Assembly: GCA_021397835.1 (NCBI GenBank)
Contig: JAJFZO010000606.1
Span: 1-64,000 of the forward strand
Direction of reading: 5' to 3'
Length of the DNA stretch: 64,000 nucleotides
Origin: Moringa oleifera
Lineage: Eukaryota > Streptophyta > Magnoliopsida > Brassicales > Moringaceae
The position numbers and the translations under genes are program-made. This document shows positions 47,260 through 60,139 of the stretch, in pieces. The notes below the pieces were generated by a model. The model searched no databases. It saw only the letters and a list, made by a program, of their open reading frames with translations, and was not told the DNA's origin. Numbering within the stretch: position 1 is the stretch's first letter; the number at the start of each line of letters is the position of its first letter.

Positions 47260-49523
47260 ATGTTATGAAGGAATAGAGTAAAAGACCAACCACTTTGATA
47301 TATATGCAGCCTTAATTAAATATATCCTTAAGAATTGTCCTTTGATCCTTCAATTATCATAGGTAATTGTTCAAAATTGTTCCTTTAATTTTCGATAACC
47401 ACTGGTCAATTAACAAAGACGTTGCTAGCGAGACTGGTTGCCTTGAGCATTAGTTTCCTTGATCATTTAAGATTTAAATTCCTCTAAAACTCTATTATTT
47501 GCTCATGTTCTCTCTTTTTCTCAAGTTCAAATCGATGCTCTTATAGTGCAAAATTTAGATCATACCTTATCTAGTACCTCATCTAGTCGTAATCTTTTCC
47601 CTTATAGCAATCTTTTGTGGTTGAGGTTTATGGGTTGACATTTGAGCAGCTTAACTTTTGCTTTTTTAGGACTTGGACCTGGGTTGCTCAGCAAGTAAGG
47701 CACTATGTTGTATTTTTTTTTTTTTTTGCCGTTATAAGTACCATGGCCATTATTATTTTTGGCCTTGGCAAGCTTATGCCGTAAATAAAAGGGACTTCAA
47801 GATAAATAAGAGGGAAAAAAGAGCTCATTTACTGCAATCTCCAAATAAACAACCTGAATTCGTAGATGTTAACTAGGGAACCTCTCAAATAAAAGATCAT
47901 AACTTGGGATAGTTCTTGGTTTCATTGGCTTCTCTTCAGTTATAAAAGATATATGTTTAAAATCTAAAGGGAGATTAGATAAGAACAAGTCAAATACATT
48001 ATTCCCAGAGGCTAACCTTTCTATTCATTTCTATTGGGAGTCTAGAATTATCTCGAGTATTCTCTCTCTTATCTCTCATTGGGAGAGCCATATTATATTC
48101 TATTGTGTCTTCACTATCTATTTCTTTTGTGATCTTTTGCATACACTTCTTCAAAGTTAATAAAAGATGTCTTTCAGTGATGCAACCTCTTTCTTAGGTA
48201 TTACTTTTAAGTCTTCTACGTGAGACATAGGAATTAAGATAGATCGAGCTTCATCAAAGCTTTCCTTGGCGGTTGTCCTTTCGATAACTATAGTCTGGGT
48301 TATGGAAGGTAGTTCAGATGGAATACCTTTATAGCCTGTAAATTTTTAGTTGAGTTAAACATCTGAAAATCATCTTAAGGAAGAAGATCAAAATTTCAAG
48401 TAAAGTAAGAGCAAAGGCTTTGCTTTATCTTCTTCAAAGTGGAAACTGGAGAGTTAGTTTAACTTAAAGATCTCTTTCCTTTCCTTGAATGAGTAGTCAG
48501 AGGAACTTTTTCCAGCTTTGGCCAAAGCAAAGTTGAGGGAGATTGTGCTTTAGTAATTCTCGCACTAGGTTGAAAATATTGGTTCACAAATTAAATTCCA
48601 ACAAGCACTTTCTATTTGAGTGACTGTTGCAAAATAATAAAAATCTTCACCCTTTGTCGCTACTTTACACTCTTATGGTCTCGTGTGTCCCTGGATTGGT
48701 TAAGTGTATGGCAACATTGAATAAGAATACATTATGTGAGGCCAAATTACCTGGCAAATTAATTTGGTGAATATGGCTTGAGATAGACATTTTGGTCGAA
48801 GTATACGGGTTAGTTTCGAGCCACCAGGATAGCCCTTCACATATATGTTCCTCCTTTGAAAGGTAACTCCTTGCTAACTTATGCAACCTGAACGAATTTG
48901 CTCCAAGGACTTTGTCATTGAAAGGAGTCCATTTATTCCTTTCTCTTTTTGTCTAAAAATCTACCGAATAATAAAAACATTGCTCAAGTGTTTGTGTCAT
49001 AGGATGTTAATCAGAGGCATAGACATGATCATAAGAGTCAAGGTGATTATTTTCTAAGGTATAAGGGGTTAGAGGTTCTCCAGTGGTTTTCTCAGGGAAA
49101 TATAAATATCAAAAAGGGGCAAGGGCCAAAGGGGACCACTTACATTGCGGTTGAATTGAGTTTCTATGATTTGCTTGAGGCATATATAAGCAAGACCTAT
49201 AAGAAAAGTGTAAAGGCCACTAGATAGCCTATTGTGAATAAAGTTTAAGCAATAAGAATTAAGCTTTTTGGCAGCTGCACAGACTGGTTGCATACGAGGA
49301 ATTTATAAACATAGTAGAAATAAAAAGACATTTCCTTCCTAGGGATTTATTTCTCTGTGGACCTTTTCTCTTGTTTTATGAATCTGCTATAAGCATTGGG
49401 CTAAGCCATTGATATATATTCTTTATGTTACATGGAGAGAATAGGTTTTAAGTATAGGTACTTTATTTCCAATGGGTGAGAAATTAGTGATTAAGACAAC
49501 ATCATCCATTATGATGCCAATTA

Positions 49524-49655
49524 TCCCCTCAAGCAGCATGAAAGCATTGAAGCTCTTATGCCAAAAATAAATAAGAGCAGACATTAACATCCCCTTAAGT
49601 AGTATGAAAGCATTGAAGCTCTTATTCCAAAAACAAATAAGAGCAGACATTAAAG
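49524..49655. repeat. 66-bp tandem duplication
   Basis: Two units of 66 bp, containing GAAAGCATTGAAGCTCTTAT and AAATAAGAGCAGACATTAA, differ at about eight positions. Because 66 is a multiple of three, the minus strand shows a 22-residue repeat (core SFNAF). No gene is recognised around it. Confidence 0.85.
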
Positions 49656-52600
49656 GATAATTGAATGATATGTTACAAGTAGAAAATGGAATGGCTTAAA
49701 AAATTCTTAGTTATTCCCATTTAGGTTTTAATTTAGGTTTTAAATTTTATGCTTGGCTGCCATCCCTAAGTGGGATTGGGTGTACTAAGTGCCCCAAGAA
49801 GTGAGTAGAAAAAGGTTACCTGCTAAGGGGCTCAGTGTTGTTAATGGGTAACCTTCACTGAGTTCCTTAGCTAACCCTTTCATTGCCAAATTGAAATAGG
49901 GTCCTAATTTATGTAGACAATCAATTAATTTTAGATCCTTTGAGGATGTAAACAAGCGTATGTAACGATGCTAGAGTTGATGATATACCATGTCAACACA
50001 TTCAATAAATGCCATCAACTTTCTAGATCGATGAAATCGAGGTTTTTAATGAACTTACCATGGCTTCAATTGGGAACCAAGGGTAGAATAATGATGTGGT
50101 TACTAATTAAAAGGGAGAAGAAGAGTGCCTATGTTTGGTGAATAATTAAAGAAAAATTGGTAAAAAATTTTGGGCATTAACGAAAAGTTGTGAAAGTGTA
50201 ATAGGCGTTCGATAGGAACTATTTTGGTAGTTACATGGCTTTTTTTCTCCTTTAATAATTCTTCATTAGACCTTCATGCCCCTCATTCGAGAGGCACTTC
50301 ACTATTTTAAGATAGCAAGAATCTTTCTTACTCCTAGACTTTTATTAATGATTTAAGAGTGAAATAAATCGATATTCTAAGAGTCAATGTCGGAGTCTGA
50401 CTAGTATTTTTCTGTTTTTCAGGTATTTTACTTTATAGCATTAGTATAATTTACTATTAGGATATCTATAATATAATCTTTCCTTACTCTTCACTTTAGT
50501 TATTTTAAAAATTGCAATGAAAAAAGAAAAAGCATTGTTGCACATTCACTAGAATTGTAGCTTTCTTTTGCCTATCGGTAATCAGCTTTCAAAAGGCACC
50601 TTTAGATGGAGGTTTCTCGATCAACTATCTTACTTATATGCATAAAGAGATAGAAACAACTCTTCTTTATATACGCAATTACCAGTTGTAGGATTAAGAC
50701 TTTCATTTCTACTTGACTAGTAAAGCAAGGAATTTTTTTTCTTTTTCCTTTTGGTAAGTGGTCTATCTCTACGATGATAGCTCTTTTTTTATTCAAGAAT
50801 GATCTTCCCCTTTGCCTTTTTCTTCTAGGGCAATCAATTAGTCCATTCATTCCTCCCCTTTATTCAATGATCATTTAGCTCTACTTCTTAAAAAATCCCT
50901 TTTGTTCATGGCTTTGAATTTATTGTAATTCTTTTCTTTTCTATAAAGATCTTGATGATTGCTTAATTCATCTTTCCTTTCCTGCTCTGAATGAGAAGTA
51001 GTATTTTTTTTATTTTAACAGTCTAGGCCTAAGAAAAGTGATCTCTAAAACTGAAAGCTTTTCGATTGAAAAGTTAACAATAAAATAATTTAGAATAGCT
51101 CTTTCCAAATAGTCAAGTAGCCCTTTATAGAAATAGAATTAAAAGGATAGAATTCACATGCACAGCCTTGTCCTATGAGTCTGCTTATACTACGCACCTG
51201 CCTTTAAGAGCCGTGCCGCTAGTTCCCTTCATCGGCGTCATTGAACCTCGTTAGCATTTTAAAAAGATTTGGAGGCTCAAAATGAATGGTCAAAGGAATT
51301 GATGATTTGTGTTTGGTTTCTGATCTTCACCTAGTCCCAATCCTATAAAGGGATCGGATTACAGAAAGCCGGTTATAGGACTATGTATAGCTCTATAGTT
51401 GCCAATTTCATGAAAGGTCAAGTTACCCTTTCAAGATACACCTAGTTAGATGTTAACCTTAATAGTATTGCCATATCTGAGAGACTTACAGAGAAAATAT
51501 CCCATAAGCCTCAAAAGACCAACTTGTTTATAAAGATATGGTCCTATAAAAGGGTGTGTACCTATCAATCAAATCAAGCAACTTAAGACATAAACTATTA
51601 AATAAACTTGAAAAGTTTACCTAATTTGTCTCAGTGACTAGATAAATTTTGGTATTTGTCTTTCTTTACAACCAATATAAGCTTATAGACATTAAACAAA
51701 GAATGATAAAACTTAACAAGCATATTCGATCGTTCATATCTACGAGCAATCATCTTTCGATAGAAACACAGAATGCAATGAGGGATTCCTGTCCTCGTGA
51801 GAGAGATAGGATAAGGAAGAGAGGAGTGCTTCTCAAAGGCACGAGCATAATATTTATTTCATAAATGAAAGATATGATTATTTCAAGTATAAGCCTAGAG
51901 TAAGCCACCTTGTTTTCCTCTTAAACTGCATGATCCATCATGCAAAAAAGAGATATAAGGCAATACACCTTTCCTTAGTTAGGGAACCATAAGCGCATAG
52001 TTGGATCTTTGAGAAAAAAACCATTATACGACCTGAGACTTCAAAATCTCAGTGCCACGATCATGTACCTAAGCACTCTATAATATAAAATGGAGTTCAC
52101 TTAACCAAATTTACCTTTTGGTCCTTAAATGCTTATGTATCTTAAGGCTCAAAGACCAATTCAGACATGTTGGAAACCAAATAGGTACACTAAGATTCTG
52201 CCTTACTAGGTGCGCTAAGTTAATAAAGAGCCAACGAAATCTTGGCTACGATCACTTTCGACTCGGTTTCCTCTGGGGTTCTACCCTAGAGAACAGGTGC
52301 TTGGTTTACCAGACCAAGATATTCACTCAATCACAGTTGTTAGACACTATTGTTGAAAGCAAGAATATGAGTGCTATATATACAATATCTACTGGACACT
52401 ATGGCAATGAGGTTGCCTCTTTGGAAACACCTAATCTACAAGCCTCACATTCAAGTGACTATGAAACTGTAATGATAAGGAGCTCAGATGCACGAGAATA
52501 GAGTACATCTACCCTTGTTTGCACTGAGCAAAGAGTTAAATGCCAAAGAAAAAAAATTGAAAAGCCAACCGAAGTGCCTAATCTTTATGACTCAAATGAA

Positions 52601-55600
52601 CATCCGAAACAGGCAAGATAGAAGCATTAGCACCCAAACCCATGTCAAAAAAGCCTTAGCTTAGCCATAACGAGATCAATCACTCAATCTTCGTTACAGA
52701 AGATGCCTCTAACAAAGAAAGAAACTCAACCTGAGACCTTTAGAGAGTCTCCTTTTAGGTCAATAGAAATCTTATCATAAATGAAGACAAACCAGCCTGA
52801 ACAGAAAATCATGGCACTTAAGATTTAATATTTGATCCAGCGGACTTCTTCTTTTAGTAGTTGGTAATCTTGGTTAGTGAGCCTGCCTCCTTTCATTCTT
52901 TAGTTATTCTAGTAGACACTAGTCAATAGGCCTTTTTATTCCCAAATGGAAAAAGCCCTTTCCATACTTGGTCTCAACGTCTTTTCTAAGGAATTTTCCT
53001 AAAAGAAAGAAGAGAAAACATCTCTCAAGACCGATTCTCCCTATTTATGTAGCCCCACTTCCAAATGTGTTCTTCCTATGGCCATTTCCAAGCCTTTTCA
53101 AGTCAGTTAACAACCACATTTCAAGGGCTACCGGTGAATGAATTTTCTTTCAAGCTTAAGAGAATGCCTAAGAAAATGCCTTTTAAGCAGTAGTGTTAAA
53201 GCCTTTTATTAATGATGTACGAAATATGCCTTACTCTTCTGAAGAGTTTTGACTTCAATTAGACTTTCATTTTGGTGGCATGAACTCTTCGAGCACCACT
53301 GAGAGATAAATGAATCTCAAATCTAGGTTTTCCACACTCCTAGTTGTATTATTGTGGAAAGTTGATTCATTTTACAATTAATGGCAATTACCAGCTAATT
53401 GGCTAACTAATCAAGGAACAACAGCACATGCCATGCTTTGAAAGAGATTGCTTCCACGATCGATTTTTGACCAGCAAAACTGATGCAAATTTACCCGGAC
53501 CCTGCCTATGGTAGTTTGGAAATGGGCATTTTATGAACGGAGATCTAACTAATTGTAAAAGTGTCCCCATCTAGTACCCAGTCTCATACCTCTTATGATG
53601 GTGGTATATCTCGCATGTACTTTCTTTTTATGTCCCCTGCTGTCCATGCTTGAGGGAAAGATATCAGTTTTGGTCACATACTCGTTTTCACACAAACATT
53701 TTGAAAAGTTTTCCTAATAGCATTCGACAAATGACAACTATTGCTCATATAATAGAGGGTATTATAGGTTAAAAGCTTAATCTGCCAAGGAGTATTAGGA
53801 CAACATCAATATGTGACTAAGATATCAACATTAATGAATCGAACCTATAGTAATGTTTCCCTCCTTGCCCACCTTATCCACTCTTAGTCAGCTTACCAAA
53901 AATTACAAGAATTTGCCCTTTCATACTGAATTCCCTTTTGAGATTGGCTTTCCCACCTTGACTCTAGGCTAGATTGATATCTTGGTCCATAGGCCCATTC
54001 TCAATTAATTTTCCTAGACCATGTTTTTTACCCATCCCTACTAGCATAAAACCAAGAGCTTTTCGAGCAATAAGTTAGATGTTAGAATGTTAGGATGTGG
54101 AATTTAGTTTCTGAGATTAGATTAGTGATTAGTCATACCTACTGTAACCTATATTGGTAAGGTTAAGCCAGCAAGACTAGTCACATAAGCCCCTTTAGAG
54201 ATAGGGGCAATAAGAGGCACTATCAATCAACATTAGCAAATGCACCTACATAGTCAAGTGATCTCGAAACTTTTATCGTAACAATTTCATTACGTCTGGT
54301 TAAACAGCCAAATTTCTTGGCTCCACTAATAGGCAGTATGAACAAGGACCAAAGAAAGTAAGGAAATCAAAAAACAAGTCTAATAGCTATTATAGTAACT
54401 AGTGTAAAAGCATACGCACAAGTCAATAACTCAACAAGAGGATCTTCTTGAAAAGGTTGAGTGATGGGAACTAACCAATGATTAGAGCACAATGAAGGAC
54501 TCATTTCTATAGTAAGCCATATCTGACGAGCTAATAACAAAAGGCGAGCGAGTGGTATCGATATCATCGTTTTCTTATAGATATCGTTAATTTGAAAAAA
54601 ACCACTAAATGTTCAACTACAAAGAACAAGAAAAGTCTATTGGTTAGGCTTTCTTAGGCTATATCCTTGTCCAATCCCTTTTCAACCCATGATAATTATC
54701 ATGAAATATTGAAAGGCTCTGTAAAAATGTTCCACCTCGTATGCTAACAATGGTCCTTCCTTATTTTGATTAAACCAATAGATTCACAGAGGACGAAGAC
54801 GAAGACAAAGCGAGCAATCGACCATGAGGCAATGGAATTGCTTAATTATTTTCTCATACCAGATATCTACTTTTTAAAGCAATTAAATCTTCTTATTATA
54901 TCGTCTTTGAAACTAGCTTTATGTCTAGTGTTTTAGAGAGTCGGTGAAAAATTCGATTTTCAAATCGAGGGTAGAAGTGAGTGTTATCTCGAACGCTAAG
55001 CTTACTCCCTATGTTGGTTCCTTCTATTAAGCCTGCTAATTTAATTACTCCTTACTTCAAGTGGGGGAGGCATCAGTTTCGTTCATGCCTTCGAATAGCT
55101 TTGGTAAATTTCACATTTATAAGCCGAGTTTACATGATATTATGATCATTCGATATTATAGGTAAATGCACCCTATATTAAATATGGTAGGTTTATAACT
55201 ATAGCATAAGTGGGAGACGGTAGCCACTAGGAATTAGGTGAGGAGAGAAATGAAAAATTAAGTACATGTAAGAGGTATGTAACCAAAATAAGGATAGATT
55301 TAGTAAAGGAAGGCAGTTCTTATCAATGAAGCAATCTGTCGTGCTGCATTGTGTGAATAAATGGTCCTTGTTGCTCCAACACCATTTCAACTAGGCTAAC
55401 TTGGGTCAAGATGGGGTGCTAAGAGCAATATTATAAGACTAATCTTTATCCTATCAAATTCCCCCTTCATAGAGAAAGAAATAAAGTAAATCAGCAGTCT
55501 TATAGTCTTAGGAACAACATTTTTTTCAATTTTCTTTGTTGTGTGGGTAAGAAAAGGAAATGCATTTAATTGGCATTCTTCTAGGCATTGTCTTGTAAAG

Positions 55601-56953
55601 ACATACTTTTTAAACTTTAGTAGCTCATGATCAGGTCTTAGTAGGTTTTAGGCAAACCGTAGTCATGGGGGTCCTTTTAATGATTTCTTTCAATGGTCGC
55701 ATTTGCGATGAAGAAAGAAAGTAATCTTTCCATAGTGGTGCTTTTTACTAAGATAAGTTAAACTACCAGCTTCTGCCTATAGTCCTATCCATGCTTTTCT
55801 AAGAAGTTACCATCCCCTTGGTCAAGCATAAGATAAGATTTGTATAAAAGACATTTCATTTCACCAATTGACTCTGTTGACTTTGAAGCTTGATTTCACA
55901 CTGATAGATTTGAAAGAAATTTCACTCGTTACCTCTTTCTTACTCCTACTATTTCATCACCTATGATAGCAAGGATGGATAAGGTACTCGCTTACTTGAT
56001 TGACTCATAACCTTACCTCGAAATTTGGTGTGAAAATCTATATTTTGTAGTAGGAATTAGAAGCGAAGTTAGTTTGGTGTTAAGGGCTCACCTTCCAATT
56101 CATATTACTTTCCCCCCAAGTGGGTTCATTTTTACTTCCTTGCAAGCTGCTTTGTTAATAACATGCGAGACTTTCCTTCTTAAGCCAACTTCATGTTGGG
56201 ACGAGACTTTCTTTGAGCTATTAGGGAGCTACTTTCTACTTTAGAACTTCTCATTACATTCAAAGGAATGCTTAATCCATCTACAATAGCCTAGAATTCA
56301 TGAAAAAATGACTTTATTTGCTTATCTAGTTTGCGTTCTACTCTAGCTTTCCTGGCTAACTACTAAGCTTTCCAAGTTCGTTACTCTAGCTGAACTCGAG
56401 TTTCCTTATGAAGCCTTTCTTAATTGGCCCTTATTTTCCCATACTATTACTAGCTTGTGCACCATAACCAAATTAATGCTCATTCCATTAGAAATTTCTA
56501 CCTAAAACTTGAAAGTAATGCGGATTAGCACAGAAATATTAGTAGGAAATATTTTATTTAAAAAAATTGAACAAAACTCAAATTTTTGTAAATCATTAAA
56601 ACATGACTTTCTTTAAAGAAAAATAGTCTTTCAGGCTAGTTCAAAGCCTTATTTTAGATAAGAAAGATACCATTTCATTCGGGTTTTCTATGCTAAAATT
56701 CTTGATCCCCACTAAAGGAAGTAGCTAACCTAACTTCATATGGATTAGTAAGGATCAATTGGGAATAAAACTCATTGTTGCCAGCTCCAACAGTGATCCT
56801 AGAAGGGCCACAAGTAAGCAAAGATTCGAATTTGAGATTGGCAAAGAAAGAACCTATACGAGCATAAACCAATGGAAGGTACCAACCTAAACCTTCTTTT
56901 TTGATGCAAGCTAATTTCCTTAATTAAATGACATCTTAATTGGGCAAAAAAAA

Positions 56954-57544
56954 TGTCTCACTTATATGCAACAACTTATAAGTCATTTTGAATATGATAA
57001 GGATAAGTTTGATCCGATCTTGAGAAATCTGTGATTTATACGACTCAGCTCGAGTACATTTTTCTAAACAGCCACGCCAGACCATAAAGTTAAAAGATCA
57101 AGACGAATGTCAAATGAGTGACAAAAGACATGTTGTAGGTGTCATAACGACAGCAATAACGTTAATGTAAAGTTATCACAACTGAAGGTCGACGGTATGA
57201 AAAGACAAAAAAAAGTGGGGAAACAATCGATAGGCAATTCAGTATTTCATCTATTAACTCGAGGACAAGTCATATTCATGATGAAATGATAGTAATACCC
57301 TCTAACAAGTATATTAGTGCACCCACAGGTATATTCTAAAAAACCTGACCATTTTCACTAACTTAAATCTTACTTCCACCAAGAGCTAACATGATGGTTG
57401 ATGATATCCTAATCGCCTAGCGATGCCCCTTTGTTTGTGTCTTTATTTTGTAGATTCATCACCAAAATGTTTATATTTTGCACCTACTTAGAGATTTCAT
57501 TCCCACGTATCAACATCAAGCTACTGGACTTTTTTTAGTTAACA
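56954..57544 (+). repeat. Putative 5' LTR of the Tat element
   Basis: It begins TGTCTCACTT and ends GTTAACA directly before the primer-site block. It contains CATGATGAAATGATAGTAATA with ACCCTCTAACAAG, a stretch typical of Tat LTRs. The left limit is uncertain because the second LTR is not available for comparison. Confidence 0.5.
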
Positions 57545-57545
57545 T

Positions 57546-57570
57546 CATTTGGCATCGTCTGTAGGAATCT
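57546..57570 (+). promoter_or_regulatory. Primer-binding region of the Tat element
   Basis: ATTTGGCATCGTCTGTAGGA resembles the TTGGCGCCGTCTGTGGGA block that follows the 5' LTR in Tat elements, with two C/G-to-T/A type differences and other small changes. It is where a tRNA 3' end would prime reverse transcription. Confidence 0.7.
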
Positions 57571-58149
57571 GTGATTAAAAAGCCATCACCTTTTGCCAAT
57601 CAATACTAATACTTTAGTCAAATAGGCCTCACAGGAGATGATCATCAAGCCAAGTGGCTGATAACCAAGACATCAATTTTACCTCATCTAACTTGTCGAC
57701 TGCATAAGTTAGTTAGCTCACCTTGCCACCAATGGTGGCATGATTGATCACGATGTCCACTGCCCCGTTGCTCATGGCTGTAGTCACCACGGCATTATGT
57801 CCACCACATGTTGTAGTAATGACAGCAACTTCATACCTTGGCACATCTTCCTAACTGCTCCCCTCACTAGTGGCCTCGTAGGATCGTTTCCTTAGGCTAC
57901 CCTACCAATAACTATGACATCACTTTATGCTCATATCCCTGCCATTCGAACTTTTCTACCCATAAGTCCTCCCAACCTCCAAACACTTCCTCAAACAGAT
58001 GTTGGCGACATTGAGCCAATGCATGGACTAAATAATTAGCATATTGAATGTATTTTGTATTAGCAAGTATCATAAGTAGGACAACATCACCCTCAGTGGT
58101 CGATCCATCAGTCCTTACGTAGATGCCACATGAAGCTATCAATGAGGTA

Positions 58150-59270
58150 GCACAAAACCATTATGAGGTAGAAGATGGAGACAAGGAGGAAAAGGCCACC
58201 AAACAAGTAAAAAGGAAAAACATGGTGGATGAGTGCTCTTATACATCTCAACATCCAAAAGAGGAAGAGATAGGCAAACTAAAATAGCAAGTGCAATTTC
58301 TTATGAACACCCAAATGCAGAAAAATGACATTCATGACATAGGATACCAACAAGTAGCGGGATGTCCATTGGGGATAGAGATTCTTACTGAACCTATGCC
58401 ATTCAAATTCAAGCCATTCTAAATAGATAATTTTGATGGTTTCATAGATCTGCAGGACTGCATCGAATGGTTTGTGATAATGACAAACCTTTCAGGGTTA
58501 TCAGATGCCATGAAGTGTAATGTGTTTTTAGTTTCATTGATGAAGGCAACTAAACGATAGTATAACTTATTCCCTCTCGATTCTATTAACTTGTTTGATT
58601 CTTTTGGGCAGCTATTCTTACGACGCTTCGTGAGTAGCATGGTCTAAAAACAAGAAACAACTAGTCTATTTCGAGTTAGATAGCAATTAAAGGAGCTGTT
58701 ACGAGATTATATGAAGAGGTTCACCGTTGCTACCTTAAATGTAAAGGCCTTAGATCAGTTAGTAGTAGTCTCAACCATCAAGGAGGGAATCTTGGAGAAT
58801 GCACTCAGCAGGAAGATGCCAAAGAATCCTGAAGAATTATTGCTAAAAGTGTAAAAGTACATTAATGAATAAGAGAAAGGTTGAAATCCAACAACAAATG
58901 CTAATTGTTGCAAAAGCTAAGGTAAGAAAGACAACGAATGCCCTCGTTTCTTTTTGAAAGGATAGAGAAGGGAAAAAAAAGAAGAGGGACAGAGATTCTG
59001 GAGGGAGAAGCCCACAAGAAAATCGCAAGAGTAATGATGATGAGCAAAAAGACACCCTCTTCATAGCCTCAAGGAGGTATATCCTCATGCAAATGGAAAA
59101 TAACCCCAGGTAAGGTGGCCTAATGCATTTGAACCCCACAAAAAAAAAAAAAAACCATAACAAATACTACTAGTTCCATCGAGACCATAGGCATGATATA
59201 AAGAAGTGCCGACAGTTAAAAGAATAGATAGAGGGGTTATTATGAAGAGTGCGATTTTCAAGGAATGTTA
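58150..59270 (+). pseudogene. Tat-lineage gag, degenerate
   Basis: The readable core begins near 58396 with MPFKFKPF, a stop, then DNFDGFIDLQDCIEWFVIMT, SDAMKCNVFLVSLMKAT, LFLRRFVSSMV and LRDYMKRFTVATLNVKALDQ. This is the Retrotrans_gag domain, normally FDGTxDPxDHIxxF ... FPxTLxxxAxxWF ... FxxxFxSSRxxKKT ... LRDYxxRFNxExLxI. A later part (59163-59215) reads YxFHRDHRHDIKKCRQLKE, the Tat zinc-finger-like motif, with its first Cys changed. The normally conserved tryptophan of AxxWF is lost. At least four stops and two frame changes prevent expression. Gag would form the cytoplasmic particle. Confidence 0.85.
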
Positions 59271-59515
59271 ATAGACCTAAGAGGAAGAGCCTTAAGCCAG
59301 CGCAAAGAAAGAGACAAAGAGAGGAATAAAAGGAAGAGCCCTCAGCGCACTAGTAGCAAAATAAGGATATCTAAGCTATCAATTTAATCATTAGCAAACT
59401 GGGCGTAAATGTGATAGCAAGGTGACTGGCATTAGGAGAAGAAACCTTGTAGGGAAGAAAGGCCTACGTGAGAAAAAGAGAAAAGTGCTACGAGATTCAA
59501 AAATGATCGTGAATA

Positions 59516-59758
59516 ATGAATGTTATAAGTTTTTTTAATGCGAACTTAGAGAAGGTTATCACCTCACACCAAGGTCCATTACTGGTCACCAAGAGAATGG
59601 TTAACAAAAATGTAAAATGCATTTTGGTTAATAATGGAAGTTCAGTAGATATTCTGTATTATCAAGCCTTTAAAAGGGTGGGATTGAGTGAAGAAAGTTT
59701 GAGAGATGTACTCGTAAAAAGAGTAATCACTCTGTCAATCACTAGTGGAACAGCATAG
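59516..59758 (+). pseudogene. Tat aspartic protease remnant
   Basis: An 80-codon open frame includes HQGPLLVTKRMVNKNVKCIL, VNNGSSVDILYYQAFKRVGL and SEESLR. Functional relatives have V-D-x-G-S-S-A-D-I-L-Y, in which the first Asp is catalytic. Here that position is AAT (Asn, 59630-59632), a single G-to-A change, so the protease would be dead even if translated. The enzyme would cut the Gag-Pol polyprotein. A stop follows at 59756. Confidence 0.85.
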
Positions 59759-60139
59759 ATCCAAAAGACTGTGATGATTAATTTCTTGGTGGTAAAGACA
59801 ATGTCCACATACAACACCATAATCAAGCAATCGTGTTTGAATGCCCTACAAGCTATTACGTCCTCATATCACTTGGTAATGTAATTTCCCACTCTAGGTG
59901 GAGTGGTGACGATAAAAGGAGACCAACAGACTACACGTCAATGTTATCTGACTTCCCTAAAAGGCAAGCCTTAACTAACTTATCAGATCACTCTAGATCA
60001 TAGAGATGAAAAGTTCATAGCTCAAGCTAAGGTAGTAGAGCAACTTGATGAGGTTAGAGAAGACTCTGACTAAATAACGAAGATTGGTACAAAGCATGAA
60101 AGCCAAGAATGAAACCAACTAGTAAATTTTTTAAAAGCT

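Larger units (their letters stand above)
44886..56953. other. 12 kb without a recognised gene
   Basis: No frame here could be tied to a known family. The longest open frame, plus 52118-52501 (127 codons), has no visible domain. Others (45183-45434 plus, 48665-48886 minus, 50602-50850 minus, 54367-54567 minus) are 66-84 codons and equally anonymous. Some stretches (45600-47100 and 51100-52100) have the word content of plant mitochondrial spacer DNA. Two small tandem duplications are listed separately. Old, unclassifiable organelle and transposon debris is the most likely content. Confidence 0.35.

Noticed and set aside
52118..52501. 127-codon plus-strand frame, the longest in the window
   Set aside because: No domain, no splice-site or promoter context, and isolated in decayed spacer-like DNA. 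It may be chance or part of an old organelle tract.
54367..54567. Hydrophobic 66-codon minus-strand frame that looked like an organelle membrane protein
   Set aside because: Compared with remembered mitochondrial and plastid membrane proteins (cob, cox, ccm, nad and psb types) it gave no convincing match.
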